From: JALORV01 sp963775635
Lineage (GTDB): Bacteria; Pseudomonadota; Gammaproteobacteria; Burkholderiales; Burkholderiaceae_F
Length of the DNA stretch: 64,000 nucleotides
NCBI GenBank assembly: GCA_963775635.1
Contig: CAVZJO010000010.1
Location: forward strand, 1 to 64,000
Direction of reading: 5' to 3'
Shown here: positions 52,192-60,793 of the stretch, one piece after another
How positions within the stretch are numbered: position 1 is the first letter of the stretch
How the letters are laid out: each line of letters opens with the position of its first letter
Made by a program: the position numbers and the translations under genes
Notes under the pieces: model-generated
Databases searched by the model: none
What the model saw: the letters and a program-made list of their open reading frames with translations, nothing else
What the model was told of the DNA's origin: nothing

Positions 52192-54009
52192 GTGCAAGCG
52201 ACGGATATCCGTCGTCCCGACCATTTCCATCGGGTCGTGGACTGCCAGTGGGCCTGCCCCGCACACACCGCCGTTCCCGAGTACATCCGCCTGATCGCCG
52301 CCGGCAGATACTCGGACGCCTACATGGTCAATTGGAAGTCGAACGTCTTCCCCGGCATCCTGGGGCGGACGTGCGATCGACCCTGCGAGCCGGCGTGCCG
52401 CCGCGGCCGGGTCGAGGAGAACCAGGTGACGCGACCCGAGCCGGTTGCGATCTGCCGCCTGAAGCGCGTCGCAGCCGATCTGAAGGAGGACATCCGCAAT
52501 CGCCTGCCCAAGCGACGGGTTCCGATGAACGGCAAGCGCATTGCCTGCATCGGTGCGGGCCCGGCATCGCTGACAGTTGCGCGCGATCTTGCCCCCCTGG
52601 GCTACGAGGTCATCCTCATTGACCAGGACCCCAAGGCGGGCGGAATGATCCGCACCCAGATCCCGCGCTTCCGGCTGCCGGAAGAAGTGATCGATGAGGA
52701 AACCGGCTACGTGCTGAACCTCGGCGTCGAATTCCGCGGCGGAGTGCGCATCGACTCGATGAAGAACCTGCTTGCCGAGAAGTACGACGCGGTGTTCGTC
52801 GGGTCCGGCGCGCCGCGCGGGCGCGATCTCGATCTGCCCGGGCGGCACGCGACCTCCAAGGTCCATATCGGCATCGATTGGCTGTCGTCGGTGTCGTTCG
52901 GTCACATCACCTCGGTTGGCAAACGGGTCATCGTGCTGGGCGGAGGCAACACGGCGATGGACTGCTGCCGGACCGCGCGACGGCTCGGCGGCGAAGACGT
53001 CAAGGTGATCGTGCGCTCCGGATTCGAGGAGATGAAGGCCTCGCCGTGGGAGAAAGAAGACGCGATGCACGAGGGCATTCCGATCCTGAACTACCTCGTG
53101 CCGAAGGCCTTCCTGCACGACAGCGACCGCCTGACCGGCATGACGTTCGAGAAGGTGCAGGCGGTGTACGACGATGCTGGACGTCGGTCGCTGGTTCCCA
53201 CCGGTGAGCCCGAGCAGCAATTCGACTGCGACGAGGTGCTCGTCGCGGTCGGCCAGGAAAACGCCTTCCCGTGGATCGAGCGCGATGTCGGCATCGAGTT
53301 CGACCGGTCCGGCATGCCGGTGCTCGATCCGGTCACGCTGCGGTCGACCCGCGCCGAAGTCTTCTTCGGCGGCGATTCCGCGCTCGGCCCGAAGAACATC
53401 ATCTGGGCCGTCGCGCAGGGCCACGATGCTGCCATTTCGATCGACAAGTTCCTGCACGGCGAGGACCTGCGCGAGCGGCCCGCCCCCGGCGTGACGCTGA
53501 TCTCGCAGAAAATGGGCATCCACGAGTGGAGCTACGACAACGACATCGTGCCTGATACGCGCTTCAAGGTGCCCTGGCGCGACGTCAATCAGGCGCTGCG
53601 AAGCATCCGCGTCGAGGTCGAACTCGGCTTCGATGCCAAGACTGCATGGAAGGAGGCGCAGCGCTGCTTGAACTGCGATGTGCAGACCGTGTTCGCCGCG
53701 CCCCAGTGCATCGAATGCGACGCCTGCGTCGACATCTGCCCGACCGACTGCATTACGTTCACCGCCGACGGCGAGGAGGCCGAGCTGCGCACGCGGCTGC
53801 GGCGGCCTGCAGTCAACACCGAGCAGCCGCTGTACGTCTCCACATCGTTGAAGACCGGTCGCGTGATGGTCAAGGACGAAGATGTCTGTCTGCACTGCGG
53901 CCTCTGCGCCGAGCGCTGCCCGACCGGGGCGTGGGACATGCAGAAATTCCTGCTCGAGCTGACGCCAGCCGGACGCGGCTGCCGCACCCCGCAGAAAGAG
54001 GCTGCCTGA
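52192..54009 (+). CDS. GltD-like FAD oxidoreductase fused to ferredoxin domains
   Basis: This 605-aa protein is probably the electron-transfer subunit of the downstream oxidoreductase. The N-terminal GltD-type cluster domain (CQWACPAHTAVPEYI, then RTCDRPCEPACRRGRVEE) leads to an FAD site (CIGAGPASLTVARDLAPLGY) and an NAD(P) site (RVIVLGGGNTAMDCCRTARR). The C-terminal third has ferredoxin cysteine sets (CIECDACVDICPTDC and CLHCGLCAERCPTGAW). The start GTG 52192 has AGGAG five bases upstream. It would link ferredoxin-level electrons to NAD(P); direction and cofactor are inference. Its stop overlaps the next start by one base. Confidence 0.88.
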   Translation: MQATDIRRPDHFHRVVDCQWACPAHTAVPEYIRLIAAGRYSDAYMVNWKSNVFPGILGRTCDRPCEPACRRGRVEENQVTRPEPVAICRLKRVAADLKEDIRNRLPKRRVPMNGKRIACIGAGPASLTVARDLAPLGYEVILIDQDPKAGGMIRTQIPRFRLPEEVIDEETGYVLNLGVEFRGGVRIDSMKNLLAEKYDAVFVGSGAPRGRDLDLPGRHATSKVHIGIDWLSSVSFGHITSVGKRVIVLGGGNTAMDCCRTARRLGGEDVKVIVRSGFEEMKASPWEKEDAMHEGIPILNYLVPKAFLHDSDRLTGMTFEKVQAVYDDAGRRSLVPTGEPEQQFDCDEVLVAVGQENAFPWIERDVGIEFDRSGMPVLDPVTLRSTRAEVFFGGDSALGPKNIIWAVAQGHDAAISIDKFLHGEDLRERPAPGVTLISQKMGIHEWSYDNDIVPDTRFKVPWRDVNQALRSIRVEVELGFDAKTAWKEAQRCLNCDVQTVFAAPQCIECDACVDICPTDCITFTADGEEAELRTRLRRPAVNTEQPLYVSTSLKTGRVMVKDEDVCLHCGLCAERCPTGAWDMQKFLLELTPAGRGCRTPQKEAA

Positions 54010-55895
54010 TGGACACGCGCACCAAGGTCCACCACAGCAACGCGGGATCCAAGCCCGCGCCGATTGCCGCGGTCAACGACTTCGTCGTCAAGTTCGCCAA
54101 CGTCAACGGCTCCGGTTCGGCGTCCGCCAATGAGCTCTTCGCGCGCAGCATCCTGCGGATGGGCGTGCCGGTGTCTCCCCGCAACATCTTTCCGTCGAAC
54201 ATTCAGGGCCTACCGACCTGGTATGAAGTTCGGGTGACCGAGCAGGGCCATCTCGGCCGGCGCGGCGGCGTCGACCTGATGATCGCGATGAATCCGCAGA
54301 CGTGGGACCGGGACGTGCAGGAGATCGAGCCCGGCGGCTACCTGCTGTACGACTCGACGCGCCCGATGCCGGAAGGCAAGTTCCGCGACGACATTTATGT
54401 GATCGGCATTCCGCTGACCCAGATTGCCGCATCGAAGTATTCCGATCCGAAGGAACGCCAGCTGCTGAAGAACATCATGTACGTCGGCGCGCTGGCGGCC
54501 ATGCTGGGCATCGATCCCGAGGTTATCGCGCAGCTGCTCGGCGAACAGTACAAGGGCAAGGACAAGCTGATCAAGCCCAATCTTGACGCCTTTATGACCG
54601 GGCTCCACTACGGCCGAGAGTACCTGGAAGATGCGGTGGATCTGCGCGTGGAAGCCAGCGACAAAGTTGGCGACCGCATTTTCATTGAGGGTAACGCAGC
54701 CGCCGCGCTGGGCTGCGTCTACGGTGGTGCGACGGTGTGTGCCTGGTATCCGATCACTCCATCGTCGTCGCTGGCCGAGGCATTCCAGAAGTACTGCAGC
54801 CGCTACCGCGTCGACCGCAAGACCGGCCACAACAAGTTTGCGATCGTGCAGGCCGAGGACGAGCTCGCGTCGATCGGCATGGTGATTGGTGCCGGCTGGA
54901 ACGGCGCGCGCGCGTTCACCGCGACATCGGGGCCAGGCATCTCGCTGATGTCGGAATTCATCGGCCTGGCGTACTTCGCCGAGGTGCCGGCGGTGATCAT
55001 CGATGTGCAGCGTGGCGGCCCGTCGACCGGCATGCCGACGCGCACGCAGCAATCCGACCTGCTGGTATGCGCCTATGCCTCGCACGGGGACACGCGCCAC
55101 GTGCTGCTGTTCCCCGAGGATCCGCACGAGTGCTTCGAGTTCGCGGCCACCGCGCTCGACCTTGCCGAGCGCCTGCAGACGCCGATCTTCCTGATGACCG
55201 ATCTCGACATCGGCATGAACCACCGGCTGTGCGCACCGCTGAGCTGGGACGATGCGCGCCGGTATGACCGCGGCAAGGTGATGAGCGCCGAGGACCTCGA
55301 GGCGGGCCGCGACTTCGGCCGCTATCTGGACGTCGACGGCGACGGCATTCCGTTCCGCACACTGCCGGGCGTGCATCCGACTCGAGGCGCGTATTTCACC
55401 CGCGGTAGCACGCGCGACGCGTACGCCCGCTACTCGGAGGCCGGTCCGGATTACGTCTACAACATGGAGCGCTTGCTCAGGAAGTGGGAGACCGCCAAGG
55501 AACTGGTGCCGCAGCCGATCATCCACGAGCCCGCGCGCAAGGCAAGCGCTGGAGTCATTTATTACGGATCGACGACACCCGCGATGGACGAGGCGATCGG
55601 CATGCTCGAACGCCAGTCGCTCAGCCTGGCACGCCTGCGGATCCGCGCGTTTCCGTTTTCGAATGCCGTCGAACGCTTCATCGCCGAGCACGAAACCGTG
55701 TTCGTCGTCGAGCAAAACCGCGATGCGCAGTTGCGCACGCTCTTGGTCGACGAACTCGATATCAACCCCGCGCGCCTGCTGCCGATCCTGCATTACGACG
55801 GCACGCCGATCACTGCGCGCTTCATCGCCGAAGCGATCGCCGAGCGCATCAGGCCGAGCAACGTGCGGACGCTGAAGAGCGGCAAGGCCGCCTGA
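54009..55895 (+). CDS. 2-Oxoacid:ferredoxin oxidoreductase, fused gamma-alpha subunit
   Basis: The first 200 residues are the gamma domain (FVVKFANVNGSGSASANELF, RVTEQGHLGRRGGVDLMIAM). The rest is the alpha (pyrimidine-binding) part: RIFIEGNAAAALGCVYGGAT, AWYPITPSSSLAEAFQKY, AFTATSGPGISLMSEFIGLA and RGGPSTGMPTRTQQSDLL. The length is 628 aa. With the beta subunit it would convert a 2-oxoacid and CoA to acyl-CoA, CO2 and reduced ferredoxin. The gamma-alpha fusion and STGMPT-type motif fit the 2-oxoglutarate (Kor) class, but pyruvate or branched-chain acids cannot be excluded. Confidence 0.92.
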   Translation: MDTRTKVHHSNAGSKPAPIAAVNDFVVKFANVNGSGSASANELFARSILRMGVPVSPRNIFPSNIQGLPTWYEVRVTEQGHLGRRGGVDLMIAMNPQTWDRDVQEIEPGGYLLYDSTRPMPEGKFRDDIYVIGIPLTQIAASKYSDPKERQLLKNIMYVGALAAMLGIDPEVIAQLLGEQYKGKDKLIKPNLDAFMTGLHYGREYLEDAVDLRVEASDKVGDRIFIEGNAAAALGCVYGGATVCAWYPITPSSSLAEAFQKYCSRYRVDRKTGHNKFAIVQAEDELASIGMVIGAGWNGARAFTATSGPGISLMSEFIGLAYFAEVPAVIIDVQRGGPSTGMPTRTQQSDLLVCAYASHGDTRHVLLFPEDPHECFEFAATALDLAERLQTPIFLMTDLDIGMNHRLCAPLSWDDARRYDRGKVMSAEDLEAGRDFGRYLDVDGDGIPFRTLPGVHPTRGAYFTRGSTRDAYARYSEAGPDYVYNMERLLRKWETAKELVPQPIIHEPARKASAGVIYYGSTTPAMDEAIGMLERQSLSLARLRIRAFPFSNAVERFIAEHETVFVVEQNRDAQLRTLLVDELDINPARLLPILHYDGTPITARFIAEAIAERIRPSNVRTLKSGKAA

Positions 55896-55915
55896 AGCAA
55901 ACTGAGAACTACGAC

Positions 55916-56971
55916 ATGACCTACCTCGCCAAGCCCAAGCTGCGCCACCCGACACTGCCGCTCAATCGTCTGGGCTACACGCGGCGCGACTACGAAGGAA
56001 AGATCTCGACGCTGTGCGCCGGCTGCGGGCACGACTCGATTTCGGCCGCGATCATCCAGGCGTGCTGGGAACTTGAGATCGAACCTCATCGGGTCGCGAA
56101 GTTGTCCGGCATCGGCTGCTCGTCGAAGACGCCCGACTACTTCCTCGGTAATTCGCATGGCTTCAACTCAGTGCACGGCCGCATGCCGTCGGTGCTGACC
56201 GGCGCCAACCTCGCCAACCGCGACCTGATCTACCTCGGCGTCTCGGGCGACGGCGACTCGGCGTCGATCGGCCTCGGACAGTTCGCGCACATGGTTCGCC
56301 GCGGCGTCAACATGACCTACATCGTCGAGAACAACGGCGTCTACGGTCTGACGAAAGGACAGTTTTCGGCCACCGCCGACCGCGGATCGAAATCCAAGCG
56401 CGGGGTCGTCAACCGCGATGCGCCGATCGACCTCGTCTCGCTCGCCATCCAGCTCGGCATCAGCTACGTCGCGCGCAGTTTCTCGGGTGACAAGGACCAG
56501 CTGGTGCCGCTGATCAAAGGGGCGCTGCATCACCGCGGCACCGCGCTGATCGACGTGCTGAGCCCGTGCGTCGCGTTCAACAATCACGCCGGCAGCACCA
56601 AGAGCTACGACTACGTGCGCGACCACAACGATGCGGTCAACCGGCTCGACTTCATGCCGAAGCGCAGCGAACTGGTGGCCGCCTACGAACCCGGCGAAGT
56701 GATCGAGATCACGCAGCACGACGGCAGCCAGCTGCGGCTGCGCAAGCTACACGACGGCTACGACCCGGGCGACCGCCTCGCGGCGATCAGCCACATCCAC
56801 ACCCACCAGCAGCGCGGCGAGATCGTTACCGGGCTGCTGTTCGTCGACCCGGAAGCCGATGACCTGCACGATGCCCTGAACACGGTCGAAATGCCGCTCA
56901 ATCGGCTGGTCGAGGCGGATCTCTGCCCCGGAGCCGCAACGCTGGCGGCGCTGAACCTCGAGCTCCGTTAG
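55916..56971 (+). CDS. 2-Oxoacid:ferredoxin oxidoreductase beta subunit
   Basis: This is the thiamine-diphosphate subunit. CAGCGH is at about residues 34-39, then GIGCSSKTPDYFLGNSHGFN and HGRMPSVLTGANLAN, and the ThDP/Mg motif GDGDSASIGLGQF with NNGVYGLTKGQFS. The length is 351 aa, somewhat longer than the usual 280-300; the C-terminal extension (DDLHDALNTVEMPLNRLVEA) is seen in this subfamily. There is no separate delta ferredoxin gene; that role would fall to the first gene of the operon. Confidence 0.93.
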   Translation: MTYLAKPKLRHPTLPLNRLGYTRRDYEGKISTLCAGCGHDSISAAIIQACWELEIEPHRVAKLSGIGCSSKTPDYFLGNSHGFNSVHGRMPSVLTGANLANRDLIYLGVSGDGDSASIGLGQFAHMVRRGVNMTYIVENNGVYGLTKGQFSATADRGSKSKRGVVNRDAPIDLVSLAIQLGISYVARSFSGDKDQLVPLIKGALHHRGTALIDVLSPCVAFNNHAGSTKSYDYVRDHNDAVNRLDFMPKRSELVAAYEPGEVIEITQHDGSQLRLRKLHDGYDPGDRLAAISHIHTHQQRGEIVTGLLFVDPEADDLHDALNTVEMPLNRLVEADLCPGAATLAALNLELR

Positions 56972-57066
56972 CACTGCACACCGCGCCGCAGCAACGCACG
57001 GCCTGCCGCGGTAAGCTCTCGATTTGGTCCCCGATCGCCGGCGGACGCCCTCCCGCGGAGCAACCA

Positions 57067-58131
57067 TTGCAGAGCCTTGTTTCGATACTTGCGACGACCA
57101 GCACGCTTCCGGCCGCGATCGTATCGAACCGCAGCATCGGGCAGTCGCTGCTCGAGGGCATCGAGATCGACGACGAGGCCTCGGCTGAAATCGTGGCGCG
57201 CATCCAAGAGCGCGCTGAACTCATCGAGAAGAAGACCGGCCTGCGAGCGCGTCGCTTCTTCGCGCCGGAGGATTCGCCGGTCGCGGTCGGGCTCGATCTG
57301 CTCGAGCGCTTGATGCACGACAAGGACTGGTCCGAGCTCGACGCGATCATCGTCTCGTCGTCGAGCACGCACGGCTTTCCCGGGCTGTCGCAGCAGATCG
57401 TCGCGGCGGCACGAACGCGACATGCCGATCTCGGCGCACCGTTCGTGCTCGACATCGGCAGCAACGCCTGCACTGGCTTCATGTATGCGCTGGCTGTCGG
57501 CAGCAGCACCATGCAGGCGCTCGGCTACCGTCGTGTCGCCTGTCTCGCGATCGAATTCTCGTCACGCTGTATCGCTTACGACCCGCTCGCCTTCGGCACC
57601 AGCACGTTGTTCGGCGATGCCGCCGCCGGAGTGTTGCTCGGACAGGGTGTGCAGGGGATCGCCCAGCTGTGTTCGGTGCGCGCCAGTTCGATGATCGATG
57701 CTGAAACGATCGGCATGGTCAAGGGCTCGGGGATGCAGGCAGCGCACCTGTCGCTCGAAGTACCGAAGTCCTCGCGCTGGTTCATGGCCGGCCCGCCGGT
57801 CGCGCTTGGCGCCACCCGCATTCTGGTCGACGAGATCCAGCGCGTGCAGCGGCACGGCGTGAAAATCGACTGGCTGATTCCACACCAGGCCAATCTGACG
57901 CGCATCCTGATCCCGGCCTGCGTGAAGACCGGCATCGAACCCGACAGGCTGTGCGCATCGTTCGCCGAAACCGGAAACACGTCGAGTGCCAGCATTCCGC
58001 TGCTGTTGGACCAACTGGTCCGTGATGGACGCGCGCGGTCCGGGCAAACCGTACTGATGGTGGGATTCGGCGCGAGCTTTTCGGTCGGCTCAGCGCTGCT
58101 GCAGTTCGATCGGCTGCCGAAAGTGACGTAG
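57067..58131 (+). CDS. 3-Oxoacyl-ACP synthase III-like (KAS III) protein
   Basis: This FabH-type condensing enzyme has the full Cys-His-Asn triad: C135 (GSNACTGFMYAL), H273 (IPHQANLTRI) and N304 (ETGNTSSASI). The length is 354 aa. I chose TTG 57067, which has GGAG six bases upstream. It is not beside plsX or fabD, so it is probably not the housekeeping FabH. Similar lone KAS III proteins make ketides, alkenes or signals; the product cannot be told. It follows the oxidoreductase operon by 95 bases. Confidence 0.88.
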   Translation: MQSLVSILATTSTLPAAIVSNRSIGQSLLEGIEIDDEASAEIVARIQERAELIEKKTGLRARRFFAPEDSPVAVGLDLLERLMHDKDWSELDAIIVSSSSTHGFPGLSQQIVAAARTRHADLGAPFVLDIGSNACTGFMYALAVGSSTMQALGYRRVACLAIEFSSRCIAYDPLAFGTSTLFGDAAAGVLLGQGVQGIAQLCSVRASSMIDAETIGMVKGSGMQAAHLSLEVPKSSRWFMAGPPVALGATRILVDEIQRVQRHGVKIDWLIPHQANLTRILIPACVKTGIEPDRLCASFAETGNTSSASIPLLLDQLVRDGRARSGQTVLMVGFGASFSVGSALLQFDRLPKVT

Positions 58132-58260
58132 CAACCCGCCGACGCTTCGTCACCCGTAGCGGACGCGCTCTGCGCAATCCGTTTCTGCCGGATGGTGCTT
58201 CCCGAAGGCGGCCGTTCAACGACGCCGCTTCACCAGCGCGCAGCTACCGATTGGCGCCTG

Positions 58261-60561
58261 TCACCGCGCCGGCTCAAGCTTGATCGCGACCGCCCCGCCA
58301 CGCCACATGGCTCGATAGGAAACGAGCAACGCGAGTGCGAGCGGCAGCACGCCAGCGAAGATGAACACCAGATCGCCCGGTGTACGCATCCACTCCAGGA
58401 TGCGGGCCAGCGGAGTGCCCGTGTACTCGAGCGAACGGGCGTGCCAGTAGCCGTTCTGCAATACGTCCCACAGCTGCAAGACGCCGGCGGGAAAGAGGCT
58501 GAAGACGACCATCATGGCAAGCCCGATGTTGAGTCCCCAGAACGCAATCTTCAGGAACTTCTCGACCCGCGGCCAGAGCGCATCAGCCGTAACCTCGCGC
58601 AGAACGTACGCCATGAGGCCGACGCCCAGCATGCCGAACACTCCGATGAAGGCGGCATGGCCGTGGTTCACTGTAAGGATTGTCCCGACTTCGTAGTAGC
58701 TCACGATCGGCGTGTTGATGAGGAAGCCGAAGACACCAGCGCCGAGGAAGTTCCAGAATCCGACCGCCATCAGGAAGAAGAAAGTCCAGCGATGCCGGAA
58801 GCCGGGGGCGCCTTCGCCGCGCGTCAGCCGGTAGAAATCCCACGCGTCGAGCGTAAGCAGAGTGAGCGGCACGACCTCGAGTGCGGAGAACGTGGCACCG
58901 AGCGCCATGGCGAGCTCTGTCTGGCCGGTGAAGTACCAGTGGTGCGCGGTGCCGATCAATCCGCCCCCGAAGTAAAGGATGGCGTCGAGGTAGATGACCC
59001 GGATCGCCGTGATTCGGCGGACCAGGCCCAGCTGGAAGAGGATGATCGAGACAATCACCGTCACGAAGAACTCGAAGAAGCCCTCGACCCAGAGGTGGAT
59101 GATCCAGAACCGCCACACATCGACGATCGAAAAGTGGGTCTTCGCGCCGAAGAAGAAGGCGGGCAGATAGAAAAACGGGATTGCGAAGGCGGCGATCAGG
59201 AAGAAGTTGACGAACGTTCGCAGCTCTGGGCTCGCGCGCGCGGGTGCTACAGCGCGAAGTACCAGCCAGAACCAGAACAGCAAGCCAGCTGCGAGCAGGA
59301 ACTGCCAGAAGCGGCCGATCTCCAGGTACTCCCAGCCCTGGTTGCCGATCCAGAACCACATTTCGCCGAGCAGGTTCTTGATCCCGGCCCATTGGCCGAG
59401 CAGGCTGCCGACGACGACCACCACGACCGCCCAGAAGAGCACATGGACCAACGGACGCTGTCCCTTCGGGTCACCGCCGCCGAGCGCCGAAGCGACAAAC
59501 AGCGCGCCGGCCACGTAGGAAGTTGCAACCCAGAAGATCATCGTTTGCAGGTGCCAGGCACGGAGCAAATTGCTCGGGAGCACAGCCGACAAATCAAAGC
59601 CGTAAAAGTCGCCCGGCTCGGCCCGATAGTGCGCGAGCGCGCCGCCGATCAGCACCTGGGCCAAGAAGAGCAGGCCGGCAACTACCATGAACTTCACGGT
59701 CGCGGCCTGGGCCGGGGTGATCTGTACCGGACGAACGTTTGCCGGCCGGGCTGCTGCCGTCGGCGCACCTCCGTGCCAGCCAAGGTAGTCGAACTTACCG
59801 AAGGCGACCAGCACGACCGCGATGCCGCCGAGCAGAAACACCAGGCTGACAGCGCTCCAGAGCAGCGCGCCACTGGTGTGGTGATTGCCGACCAGCGGGT
59901 CGTACGGGAAGTTGTTGGTGTAGGAATGCGTGCTGCCAGGCCGTTGGGCGGCCGAGGCCCAGGCGGTCCAGACGAAGAACGCAGTTAGTTTGCGCAGCTC
60001 GATCGGATCAGCGACGGCGTTTCTCGAAAGCCCGCCATTCTTCGCGGTGTCGACGAAGTAGTTCGTCCAGTACGCGACCTGCTCGGTGAAGGCAGCCTTG
60101 CTGTCGTCGGGCAGGGCTAGCGTCCCCGTGGTCGCGTCGTACCGGTTGGTCTTGAACATCGACGCAACCGCTCCGTCCACGGCCGCCTTCTGGTTCTCGC
60201 GCAGGTCGGCGTACGGCTTCTGAAATTGCGATTGCGCAATCCGCCCCGCGAAGTACAACGCAAGGCCGTGCAGCGTCTGCGCGGAGAAATCCGGCCCGAG
60301 ATAGCCGCCGTGGCCCCAGATCGTGCCGTTGTTCATCAGACCGTACTTGAGGAAGACCTCCTGGCCTGCCGCAACATCCTCGGCGGTGAACACGACCTCG
60401 TTTCCCGGCGCAAGCGCCTTCACGGGAATCGGGGGCGCGTTTTGATACGCGCGGAGCGACATCAGGATGAGGACCGCGAAGCCGAAGATCATGACGATGA
60501 CGACGCTTCGCGGCCACCAAGGCGACAACGACTCGTGGGCTGGCGCAGTGATTGCAGACAT
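58261..60561 (-). CDS. norB: Quinol-dependent nitric oxide reductase
   Basis: This single-chain qNOR reduces 2 NO to N2O at the membrane, taking electrons from quinol. The N-terminal part is the NorC-like fused domain (VVFTAEDVAAGQEVFLKYGL, IWGHGGYLGPDFSAQTLHG). The rest is the NorB core with HLWVEGFFEFF, AHHWYFTGQTELAMALGA and VNHGHAAFIGVFG, which carry the haem and FeB histidines and the conserved glutamates. The start is ATG 60561, with GGGGAG upstream; 766 aa. No norR, nsrR or dnr gene lies beside it, so control is not visible here. Confidence 0.96.
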   Translation of the reverse strand: MSAITAPAHESLSPWWPRSVVIVMIFGFAVLILMSLRAYQNAPPIPVKALAPGNEVVFTAEDVAAGQEVFLKYGLMNNGTIWGHGGYLGPDFSAQTLHGLALYFAGRIAQSQFQKPYADLRENQKAAVDGAVASMFKTNRYDATTGTLALPDDSKAAFTEQVAYWTNYFVDTAKNGGLSRNAVADPIELRKLTAFFVWTAWASAAQRPGSTHSYTNNFPYDPLVGNHHTSGALLWSAVSLVFLLGGIAVVLVAFGKFDYLGWHGGAPTAAARPANVRPVQITPAQAATVKFMVVAGLLFLAQVLIGGALAHYRAEPGDFYGFDLSAVLPSNLLRAWHLQTMIFWVATSYVAGALFVASALGGGDPKGQRPLVHVLFWAVVVVVVGSLLGQWAGIKNLLGEMWFWIGNQGWEYLEIGRFWQFLLAAGLLFWFWLVLRAVAPARASPELRTFVNFFLIAAFAIPFFYLPAFFFGAKTHFSIVDVWRFWIIHLWVEGFFEFFVTVIVSIILFQLGLVRRITAIRVIYLDAILYFGGGLIGTAHHWYFTGQTELAMALGATFSALEVVPLTLLTLDAWDFYRLTRGEGAPGFRHRWTFFFLMAVGFWNFLGAGVFGFLINTPIVSYYEVGTILTVNHGHAAFIGVFGMLGVGLMAYVLREVTADALWPRVEKFLKIAFWGLNIGLAMMVVFSLFPAGVLQLWDVLQNGYWHARSLEYTGTPLARILEWMRTPGDLVFIFAGVLPLALALLVSYRAMWRGGAVAIKLEPAR

Positions 60562-60793
60562 GGCGTACTCCCCTCTCAGGACCGCTTGCCGGCGGGTGAC
60601 GAGGACTGCGTACGCGCGAGACGTTACACCCTTCAGCGGTCGGCCCGCGACGGCTTTCGTCAGCCACGCCCGCCCCGCGGGCTTAAGTGACGCGGAAGCG
60701 TTGTTTCGGCCCGTTCCACCCGCTAGATGCTGTGGACTCCACCGGCTTCTCGGCGCTGTGAGCGACACCTAGCTGTGCCGCAATTCCAGCAGG

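Noticed and set aside
52102..53895. Long minus-strand open frame opposite the GltD-like gene
   Set aside because: It is the antisense shadow of a GC-rich gene; no domain or start signal is present.
58192..59988. Long plus-strand open frame opposite norB
   Set aside because: Its product is Glu/Arg/Asp-rich and lacks any domain; it is the shadow of the strongly biased norB gene.
60562..60793. FNR, NsrR or NorR site ahead of norB
   Set aside because: No convincing TTGAT-ATCAA or NsrR/NorR-type repeat is present in the interval.
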